Part shown: one piece after another, positions 1-4,968 of the stretch
How the letters are laid out: every line of letters starts with the position of its first letter
How positions within the stretch are numbered: position 1 is the first letter of the stretch
NCBI GenBank assembly: GCA_020354275.1
Contig: CP070645.1
Span: forward strand, 846,284 to 854,137
Reading direction: 5' to 3'
Source: Dehalococcoidales bacterium
GTDB taxonomy: Bacteria > Chloroflexota > Dehalococcoidia > Dehalococcoidales > UBA2162
Length of the DNA: 7,854 bases
The notes under the pieces: model-generated
Databases searched by the model: none
Told to the model about the DNA's origin: nothing
The model's input: only the letters and a program-made list of their open reading frames with translations
Translations under genes and position numbers: made by a program

Positions 1-1
1 G

Positions 2-646
2 GCTGTCCAGACCGACATATCCAGCGATGAGAGCTGTGCTAATCTTGTTAAAACCACCAAACAGGAGCTTGGGCCGGCCGATGTTCTGGTTAACGACGCT
101 GCACTGAACTACTACATCCCGATTAAAGACTACCCCATTAACCGCTGGTTACGCGCTTTTGCCGTTAATGTGCATGGGCCTTTTATCCTCAGCCAGCTGG
201 TACTGTCCGATATGATAGAAAGAAAAAGCGGTGCTATTATCAACGTTTCGTCCAGCGCTGCCATCGGTCCCGGACGCGGGCCGTACCGCGGACCCGGGAG
301 CGGGGGCACGATGTACGGCACCACCAAGGCAGCCCTGGAAAGGTTCAGCCAGGGGCTGGCCCAGGAAGTGTACCAGTTTGGCGTTACTGTAGCCTGCCTG
401 TCACCTTCACAGGTAGTACCGACACCCGGCACCGTCTACCATAAACTGGTCAACGCCCTTGACGACCCGCGCGGCGAACCGCCAGAGGTAATGGCCAAGG
501 CAATCCTTCTCCTCTCCACGGAAGCACTGGACAAGGTCACCGGACGGGTCACCTACAGCCAGGCAATCCTGAAAGAGTTTGGCTGGATTGAAGAGGGAAG
601 AGGTGCCGGTATCGACTCACCGGGAAGCGGGTTCAGCCAGCGTTAA
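2..646 (+). CDS. short-chain dehydrogenase/reductase (SDR), 5' end outside the window
   Basis: NAD(P)-dependent oxidoreductase of the classical SDR family; the substrate cannot be told from the sequence. The reading frame is open from the left edge and gives 214 residues. About 50-60 N-terminal residues are missing, including the TGxxxGxG cofactor loop. In order one sees the Thr-Asp-Ile segment (fragment residues 4-6) that normally contacts the adenine, LVNDAA (29-34), which replaces the usual NNAG, the catalytic Asn of FAVNV (56), the Ser cluster INVSSS (83-85) and the catalytic Tyr-x3-Lys in YGTTK (Y105, K109). A Gly/Pro/Arg-rich stretch between the Ser cluster and Tyr lengthens that spacing to about 20 residues, against roughly 13 in many SDRs. 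The C-terminal SPSQVVPTPGT segment matches the usual cofactor-side loop after strand 6. The promoter behind it (691-720) separates it from the pantothenate genes, so a shared role is unlikely. The family call is firm; the function is open. Confidence 0.9.
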   Translation, partial: AVQTDISSDESCANLVKTTKQELGPADVLVNDAALNYYIPIKDYPINRWLRAFAVNVHGPFILSQLVLSDMIERKSGAIINVSSSAAIGPGRGPYRGPGSGGTMYGTTKAALERFSQGLAQEVYQFGVTVACLSPSQVVPTPGTVYHKLVNALDDPRGEPPEVMAKAILLLSTEALDKVTGRVTYSQAILKEFGWIEEGRGAGIDSPGSGFSQR

Positions 647-690
647 ATAGCGGCTTTTCCCCCCCATTGAAGAGGTGCTGAGTGTAATAT

Positions 691-720
691 TTGACATGCC
701 ATTATTGTTCATGTTAGAAT
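691..720 (+). promoter_or_regulatory. sigma-70-type promoter of the pantothenate operon
   Basis: A perfect -35 box TTGACA (691-696) is followed after 18 bp by TAGAAT (715-720), one mismatch from the consensus TATAAT. Transcription would begin near 727. This is the only near-consensus promoter I found in the window. It lies 45 bp behind the SDR stop codon and about 190 bp before the first pantothenate gene, so the transcript has a leader of about 185 nt. The boxes are seen directly; their activity is inferred. Confidence 0.75.
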
Positions 721-737
721 ATATGCGCAAATTAATG

Positions 738-769
738 AATAGCCATTGACCGGTCGGCAGTGAGCTATT
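738..769 (+). promoter_or_regulatory. leader hairpin with two bulged A residues, pan-RNA-motif-like
   Basis: The RNA folds as AATAGC (738-743) with GCTATT (764-769), then CATTG (744-748) with CAGTG (758-762, one G-U pair), then CC (750-751) with GG (756-757) around a GGTC loop. Exactly two nucleotides are left unpaired in the stem, A763 on the 3' side and A749 on the 5' side. The published pan motif is a stem-loop with two conserved bulged adenosines in the 5' leaders of panB, panC and panD genes, reported in Chloroflexota, Firmicutes and deltaproteobacteria and often repeated in tandem. Position, fold and downstream genes all fit. I matched it from memory of the fold, not with a covariance model. 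Its ligand, if any, is not established. Confidence 0.5.
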
Positions 770-790
770 AAAAAATAAGACATTAACAAA

Positions 791-830
791 CTGGGTCGCT
801 TGGATCGGACACGACCGAGACGGCAAGAAT
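791..830 (+). promoter_or_regulatory. second structured leader segment with competing pairings
   Basis: Two mutually exclusive folds can be drawn. One is GGTCG (794-798) with CGACC (812-816). The other is CTTG (799-802) with CAAG (824-827), enclosing TCGG (805-808) with CCGA (815-818). In addition CTGGG (791-795) can pair with CTCAG (853-857), the inner part of the terminator's 5' arm, and overlaps the first fold. The segment also repeats a sequence theme of the upstream hairpin: GACCG, then CGGCA, then GA. This could be the switching part of an attenuator or a degenerate second copy of the upstream hairpin. The individual helices are short, so confidence is modest. Confidence 0.3.
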
Positions 831-844
831 AATAAAAGATATTC

Positions 845-880
845 AAAGTCTTCTCAGCCTGTGACTGGGAAGGCTTTTTT
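845..880 (+). terminator. intrinsic terminator inside the leader (attenuator candidate)
   Basis: AAAGTCTTCTCAG (845-857) pairs with CTGGGAAGGCTTT (865-877) over 13 continuous base pairs including two G-U pairs. The loop is 7 nt (858-864) and a run of six T ends at 880. The hairpin sits after the promoter at 691-720 and about 30 nt before the first start codon. It therefore either attenuates the pantothenate operon or ends a short independent RNA of about 150 nt. It is too far from the SDR gene, with a promoter in between, to be simply that gene's terminator. Confidence 0.8.
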
Positions 881-898
881 ATTGTGATCAAGGCCAAC

Positions 899-906
899 GG
901 GGGTGG
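899..906 (+). promoter_or_regulatory. ribosome binding site that fixes the GTG start at 911
   Basis: The purine-rich GGGGGTGG lies four bases before GTG 911-913. The alternative in-frame GTG at 884 directly follows the terminator T-run and has no Shine-Dalgarno sequence. The start at 911 also places the Rossmann glycine motif close to the N-terminus, as is normal for this family. Confidence 0.6.
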
Positions 907-910
907 CACA

Positions 911-1801
911 GTGTTAAGAACAGGGTTTATTGGCACCGGAACAGTCGGTACTGCCCTGGCCACGACGCTGAGTGCGAGGGGATACCAGGTAGTAGCTGTA
1001 TATAACCGCAGCAAGGAATCAGCAGTGAAGCTGGCCCGGTACATCAACGGCTGCCTTGCCGTTGACAGCGGCCAAGCTGTTGCCGACACTACCGAGCTTG
1101 TTTTCATCACCACCCCGGATGATGCTATCCCGTCGGTTGTCGCCGGGATACAGTGGCGCCCAAACCAAAGCGTGGTTCACTGCAGTGGTGCTGACTCAAC
1201 GGATGTACTGGAGCCAGCCAGACAACTGGGGGCCCAGGTTGGCGCCTTTCACCCACTGCAAACCTTCGCCAGCGTGAAACAGGCCATAGACAATATCCCC
1301 GGCTCTACCTTCGCCATAGAAGCGGAAGAACCCCTGAATACCACCCTAAAAGAGATGGCTAACACCTTGGAAGGGCAATGGATAGAGCTAAAGGCCAGCG
1401 ATAAGGTTCTCTATCACGCTGCCGCCGTCATCGCCTGCAATTATCTGGTAACCCTGGTGAAAGTAGCCACCGACCTGTGGCAGACCTTCAATATACCGGT
1501 CTATCAGGCAACCAAGGCACTGATGCCGCTACTGCAGGGAACTCTGAACAATATCGATAGTATCGGCATTCCAAACTGCCTTACCGGGCCGATTGCGCGC
1601 GGTGATACCGGGACAATCAACAAGCACCTTAAGGCCCTGGAAAAATCGGCCCCTGCCGTGCTCTCCACATACCGCGAACTGGGTCTGCAGACCATCCCGG
1701 TTTCACTAGCCAAAGGCAGAATAAACCAGCAACAAGCAGACGAGTTGGAAACAATATTAAAAACTCCTGATAGTAGTAGAGGAAAGGAATCAGGCCAATG
1801 A
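911..1801 (+). CDS. Rossmann-fold/DUF2520 dehydrogenase, candidate ketopantoate reductase (PanG-like)
   Basis: Predicted NAD(P)H-dependent cytosolic reductase of 296 residues. From GTG 911 the N-terminus carries the dinucleotide motif GTGTVG (residues 8-13). Family landmarks follow: the HCSGA strand end, the FHPLQTF segment (H114), the helix with K165, H169 and N177 in the pattern K-x3-H-x7-N seen in 6-phosphogluconate-dehydrogenase-like folds, and GPIARGD (226-232). Proteins of this architecture are commonly encoded beside panB, panC and panD. PanG, described from Francisella as a ketopantoate reductase unrelated to PanE, is to my recollection of this type. I infer that it reduces 2-dehydropantoate to pantoate; this is not shown by the sequence alone. 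It is the first gene of the operon, and its TGA overlaps the ATG of panD (ATGA), which suggests translational coupling. An upstream GTG at 884 is a less likely start. The last 12 residues are polar and probably unstructured. Confidence 0.8.
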   Translation: MLRTGFIGTGTVGTALATTLSARGYQVVAVYNRSKESAVKLARYINGCLAVDSGQAVADTTELVFITTPDDAIPSVVAGIQWRPNQSVVHCSGADSTDVLEPARQLGAQVGAFHPLQTFASVKQAIDNIPGSTFAIEAEEPLNTTLKEMANTLEGQWIELKASDKVLYHAAAVIACNYLVTLVKVATDLWQTFNIPVYQATKALMPLLQGTLNNIDSIGIPNCLTGPIARGDTGTINKHLKALEKSAPAVLSTYRELGLQTIPVSLAKGRINQQQADELETILKTPDSSRGKESGQ

Positions 1802-2169
1802 GAATAATGCTGAAGAGTAAAATCCACCGTGCCCGCGTTACCGATGGTAATATTGACTACGAAGGCAGTATCACCATCGACCGCAGGCTCATGCAAGCTG
1901 CTGATATTATCCCCTACGAACAGGTGCAGGTACTGAATGTTAACAATGGTGCTCGATTCACCACCTACGCTATCGAGGGTGAAAAGGGCGAGATCTGCCT
2001 CAACGGGGCGGCGGCCAGGCTGGTGGTCAAAGGGGATATCGTTATCATCCTTTCCTACTGCCATATTGAGGATAATCAGCTTGATCATTTCACCCCGAAA
2101 CTGGTGTACGTTGACGCCAAAAATGTTATCACCAGGACCAAAGGCGTCGTTGAGCCAGTAAATGCCTGA
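1798..2169 (+). CDS. panD: aspartate 1-decarboxylase, copy 1
   Basis: PanD converts L-aspartate to beta-alanine, the amine half of pantothenate. It is a cytosolic pyruvoyl enzyme made as an inactive pro-protein that cleaves itself at a Gly-Ser bond. Here the site is YEGS (G23-S24), one residue earlier than Gly24-Ser25 of E. coli. The other active-site residues are present: K8, H10, Y21, N69 in NGAAA, and R53, T56 and Y57 in RFTTY. Its 123 residues are a normal length. The start ATG overlaps the DUF2520 stop codon, and AGGAAAGGA (1780-1788) is a suitable ribosome site. It extends eight residues past the end of copy 2. No PanZ-type maturation partner is visible nearby, so cleavage is presumably spontaneous. 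Confidence 0.95.
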   Translation: MRIMLKSKIHRARVTDGNIDYEGSITIDRRLMQAADIIPYEQVQVLNVNNGARFTTYAIEGEKGEICLNGAAARLVVKGDIVIILSYCHIEDNQLDHFTPKLVYVDAKNVITRTKGVVEPVNA

Positions 2170-2195
2170 TAATAGAACTGTATATGACGACAGCA

Positions 2196-2203
2196 AAGGA
2201 GGT
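2196..2203 (+). promoter_or_regulatory. strong ribosome binding site of the second panD
   Basis: A complete Shine-Dalgarno AAGGAGGT lies 12 nt before ATG 2216, a somewhat long spacing. Copy 2 therefore has its own strong initiation site, while copy 1 relies on an ATGA overlap. The two copies may be made in different amounts from one mRNA. Confidence 0.6.
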
Positions 2204-2215
2204 AACAAATAGTCA

Positions 2216-2563
2216 ATGAGAGTAATGATTAAGAGCAAAATCCACCGCGCCCGTGTTACCGATACCGATATTGACTATGAAGGTAGTATCACCATCGACC
2301 GCAGTCTCATGGAGGCTGCTGATATAGTTGCTTACGAACAGGTGCACGTATTAAACATCAACAACGGAGCCCGTTTTACCACCTATGCTCTGGAGGGCGA
2401 AAAGGGTGAAATATGCCTCAACGGGGCAGCGGCCAGACTGGTAGTCAAAGGGGATATTGTGCTGGTCTTTGCCTACGGGCATATCGAGGATGAGCAACTA
2501 GTTAGTTTTTCGCCCAAACTGGTGTATGTTGATGATAAAAACAATATCATCAAGACCAAATAA
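2216..2563 (+). CDS. panD: aspartate 1-decarboxylase, copy 2 (tandem paralogue)
   Basis: A second complete PanD of 115 residues, making beta-alanine from aspartate. The self-cleavage site YEGS (G23-S24) and the active-site K8, H10, Y21, R53, T56, Y57 and N69 are all kept, so it should be active. Aligned by hand with copy 1 without gaps, 91 of 115 residues agree (79%). The 24 differences are uneven: 11 lie in residues 1-82 and 13 in residues 83-115, and copy 2 lacks the last eight residues of copy 1. The next in-frame ATG (codon 4) is a less likely start because the MRxM beginning is shared with copy 1. It lies 46 bp behind copy 1 in the same operon. Intact active sites on both copies argue against a decaying pseudogene. 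Confidence 0.95.
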   Translation: MRVMIKSKIHRARVTDTDIDYEGSITIDRSLMEAADIVAYEQVHVLNINNGARFTTYALEGEKGEICLNGAAARLVVKGDIVLVFAYGHIEDEQLVSFSPKLVYVDDKNNIIKTK

Positions 2564-2594
2564 CAGGAAAATTATCACGCACACTGCTAATAAT

Positions 2595-2627
2595 TATTCC
2601 GCAGCCCAAATGGGTTATACGGGAATA
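2595..2627 (+). other. two-step hairpin between panD copy 2 and the fusion gene
   Basis: TATTCC (2595-2600) pairs with GGAATA (2622-2627), and inside it AGCCC (2603-2607) pairs with GGGTT (2612-2616) around an AAAT loop. No T-run follows, so it is not a terminator. It lies in the longest gap inside the operon (2564-2656) and could be an mRNA-processing or stability element separating the panD part from the fusion gene. It may also be fortuitous. Confidence 0.3.
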
Positions 2628-2656
2628 CCAAGAATATAGAGGGAGGCAGGTGTAGA

Positions 2657-4048
2657 ATGGCACAGACAGAAGCAAAAAATAAGGCAGACACACCGGCAGA
2701 AAAGCAAGGCAAAACCGGGAATATTCCACCTATGCAGATTGCACTGGACCTGATTGACCTTCCCAGAGCGATTCAGATAGCTGAGGAGGCGGTAAGAGGA
2801 ATCCTGGCTGAAACCGATGATATTTCTAAAGCATGGGTTGAGGCGGGAACTCCATTAATAAAATCCGAAGGCATGAACGCGGTTCGAGAGCTGCGCAGTA
2901 AATTCCCGGGCCACACCATTTGTGCCGACATGAAGGTCATGGATGCCGGCAGTACAGAAGTTGAAATCGCCGCTAAAGCCGGTGCCAACGTCGTCTTCAT
3001 TCTCGGCTGTTCACCGGACTCATGCATCAGCGAGGCGGTTCTGGCCGGTAAGAAGTATGGGGTGAAAATTGCCGCCGACCTGATTTCAGTCATGGACCCG
3101 GCAAAACGGGCTGCGGAACTTGAGGAGATGGGGGTTGACATCATCAATATACATGTCGGCCTTGACCAGCAGGTGCTGGGATTTAAACCCATAGACCTGG
3201 TCCGGGATGTGTCAAAATCAGTCTCGAAGGCTTTAATCTCGGCAGCCGGTGGATTGAACAGCGAAACCGCAATTCAGGCCTACGAAGCCGGTGCCGACAT
3301 TATTATTGTTGGGGGCTCTCTATATAAGGCAAGAAGCCCTGAAGAATCCGCTCGTAAAATCATGCAATCACTGAAATCAGGCAAACCCATCGAAACCAAG
3401 GAATTTTTAAAATACGACAAAGACCACCTGGTAGAGGCATTTATGAAGGTAAGTTCGGCCAATATCAGTGATGCCATGCATAGAACGGGAGAACTGAGGG
3501 GACTGAAACCGGTATGGGAAGGAGAACCCGGTAAACTGAAGTTTGCCGGACCCGCCGTAACAGTCAGAACCTATGACGGTGACTGGAGCGCCCCGGTTCA
3601 GGCTATCGACCACGCCAATCCAGGGGATGTCATAGTAATTGACGCCTGCGAGGGTGAAACCGCCGTATGGGGTGAGCTGGCAACGCACAGCTGTATCAGC
3701 AAAGGCGTGGTCGGGGTTATCATTGATGGCGCCGCCCGCGATATTGATGATATCCGTAAATTACAATTCCCGTTATTTGTACGCAACTTCACTCCTACAG
3801 CAGGAGAGCCCAAAGGTTTTGGTGAAATCAACGCTCCTATTGTAGTCTGCGGGAGAAACGTCGAACCGGGAGATTGGATTATCGGTGACGAGAGCGGTGT
3901 TGTCGTCGTTCCGGCTAAAATGGCCATGGAGATGGCCAACCGTGCTATTGACGTCAATGAAAGGGAAAACCGTATCCGCGAGGAGATTGAGCGGGGTTCG
4001 ACGCTGGGGCAGACTGCCTATCTCGACAAATGGGATGTCCATAAATAG
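2657..4048 (+). CDS. fusion of 3-hexulose-6-phosphate synthase (HPS) and RraA-like aldolase domain
   Basis: A 463-residue cytosolic two-domain protein. Residues 26-245 form an orotidine-monophosphate-decarboxylase-type barrel of the HPS/KGPDC family, which couples or releases formaldehyde and ribulose 5-phosphate. Visible are MQIALDL (26-32), E62 in EAGTPL, the DxKxxD signature D91-K93-D96, H166 in IHVG, and the phosphate-binding AAGGL (196-200) and VGG (218-220). Residues 255-463 form an RraA/HMG-aldolase-like domain with ANISDAMHR (268-276), GELA (339-342) and DGAARDIDD (357-365). The R361-D362-x2-D365 aldolase motif is intact, while the acid 21 residues before R361 is Glu340, not the usual Asp. 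Similar fusions are known mainly from archaea. ATG 2657 has a GGGAGG site 10 nt upstream. It adds a Lys/Glu-rich tail of about 25 residues ahead of M26, where a stand-alone HPS would begin. Its place between panD and panC suggests a metabolic, not RNase-regulating, role. The exact reaction is unknown. Confidence 0.85.
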   Translation: MAQTEAKNKADTPAEKQGKTGNIPPMQIALDLIDLPRAIQIAEEAVRGILAETDDISKAWVEAGTPLIKSEGMNAVRELRSKFPGHTICADMKVMDAGSTEVEIAAKAGANVVFILGCSPDSCISEAVLAGKKYGVKIAADLISVMDPAKRAAELEEMGVDIINIHVGLDQQVLGFKPIDLVRDVSKSVSKALISAAGGLNSETAIQAYEAGADIIIVGGSLYKARSPEESARKIMQSLKSGKPIETKEFLKYDKDHLVEAFMKVSSANISDAMHRTGELRGLKPVWEGEPGKLKFAGPAVTVRTYDGDWSAPVQAIDHANPGDVIVIDACEGETAVWGELATHSCISKGVVGVIIDGAARDIDDIRKLQFPLFVRNFTPTAGEPKGFGEINAPIVVCGRNVEPGDWIIGDESGVVVVPAKMAMEMANRAIDVNERENRIREEIERGSTLGQTAYLDKWDVHK

Positions 4049-4134
4049 TACCTGGACACCTCAGCCGTTGATAACAATACTCCAGAACTTGCCAATAATG
4101 ATGATAACTGAGGCGAAGTAGCGGAAAGCTTACT

Positions 4135-4968
4135 ATGCAAGTTGTTGAAACCACAGCCGGCATGAGAAAGCTAAGAGACGGACTTGCTGAACCGGTTGGC
4201 CTTGTCCCGACTATGGGGTATCTCCACGAGGGGCACCTATCACTGGTGAAGCAGGCTCGAAGCGAAAACCCCTCGGTGGTTGCCAGCATATTTGTCAACC
4301 CCACCCAGTTTGGCCCCAAAGAAGACTTTGAGAGCTATCCACGCGATACCGAGCGTGACCTGGCCATGCTGGAGAGTGCAGGAACCGATGTCGTATTTAT
4401 GCCCTCTGCCCGTGATATGTACCCCGAACCTTACCACACATGGGTTGAGGTAGACACCATTACCCAGCGCCTGGAGGGCGCCTCACGCCCCACTCACTTC
4501 AGGGGTGTAACCACTGTATGCACTAAACTTTTTAATATCATCAAGCCAGATAAAGCCTACTTCGGGCAGAAGGATGCCCAGCAGGCGATAGTCATTAACA
4601 GAATGGTGACCGACCTTAATATGAATCTGAAGGTGGTAACCTGCCCAACCCTCCGTGAGGATGACGGCCTGGCGATGAGCAGCCGAAACACCTATCTTAA
4701 CCCCGAAGAACGCAAGGCGGCAGCGATACTTTACCAGTCACTCTGCCTGGCCCAGCAACTTTGGGCCGAGGGTGAAAAAGATGCCGAAAGGATACGCCAG
4801 GAAATACGTACCCTCATCCAGAAACAACCGCTGGCTAACATAGACTATATCAGCATAGCCGATAACGAGACGCTAGAGGAGCTGGACGAAATCAGACTGC
4901 CTGCGCTGGTATCGCTAGCGGTGAAGATAGGCAAGCCGCGGCTTCTGGACAATATCGTGCTGGAATAG
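4135..4968 (+). CDS. panC: pantothenate synthetase (pantoate--beta-alanine ligase)
   Basis: PanC joins pantoate and beta-alanine with ATP through a pantoyl-adenylate, the last step of pantothenate synthesis, in the cytosol. The 277 residues match the family length of about 280. Seen in order: PTMGYLHEGH (25-34) with the HIGH-like H31-x2-H34, FVNPTQFGPKEDFESYPR (53-70), RPTHFRGVTTV (118-128), KPDKAYFGQKDAQQ (137-150) that binds pantoate and ATP, and REDDGLAMSSRN (174-185) with the KMSKS-like M181-S-S-R-N. Nothing essential is missing. The ribosome site before ATG 4135 is weak (GCGGAAAG). It is the last gene of the operon, 86 bp after the fusion gene, and uses the beta-alanine supplied by the two PanD. 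Its TAG touches the stop codon of miaA on the other strand. Confidence 0.97.
   Translation: MQVVETTAGMRKLRDGLAEPVGLVPTMGYLHEGHLSLVKQARSENPSVVASIFVNPTQFGPKEDFESYPRDTERDLAMLESAGTDVVFMPSARDMYPEPYHTWVEVDTITQRLEGASRPTHFRGVTTVCTKLFNIIKPDKAYFGQKDAQQAIVINRMVTDLNMNLKVVTCPTLREDDGLAMSSRNTYLNPEERKAAAILYQSLCLAQQLWAEGEKDAERIRQEIRTLIQKQPLANIDYISIADNETLEELDEIRLPALVSLAVKIGKPRLLDNIVLE

Larger units (their letters stand above)
1798..2560 (+). repeat. tandem gene duplication of panD
   Basis: Two direct copies of the panD coding region have ATGs 418 bp apart and are alike at the nucleotide level through most of the gene, with many differences at third codon positions. Just before each copy a short related string occurs: CCTGATAGTAG (1766-1776) and CCTGATAATAG (2165-2175), 10 of 11 bases alike. 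It may be a remnant of the duplicated unit's left end or chance. The protein divergence (21%) means the event is not recent. Confidence 0.8.

Noticed and set aside
811..833. A second full copy of the pan-like hairpin (GACCG...CGGCA...GA)
   Set aside because: The sequence theme repeats, but the flanking arms do not pair (mismatches at 812/825 and 811/826), so I list only a structured segment and not a second motif copy.
884..910. Upstream GTG start (884) for the DUF2520 gene
   Set aside because: It directly follows the terminator T-run, has no ribosome site, and adds a glycine-rich tail ahead of the normal N-terminus. GTG 911 has a GGGGGTGG site and places the Rossmann motif correctly.
1504..2238. 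Long open frame (244 codons) on the minus strand opposite the DUF2520 gene and panD
   Set aside because: It is antisense to two genes with clear family motifs, its translation resembles no known protein, and such shadows are expected from the codon use here.
3420..4048. Calling the C-terminal part of the fusion an RNase E regulator (RraA)
   Set aside because: The aldolase R-D-x2-D motif is intact and the operon is metabolic, so an aldolase-type function is more plausible than RNase E inhibition.
4059..4113. CCTCAG / CTGAGG inverted repeat before panC as a regulatory hairpin
   Set aside because: The loop is over 40 nt with little inner pairing and no T-run follows, so it is probably chance.
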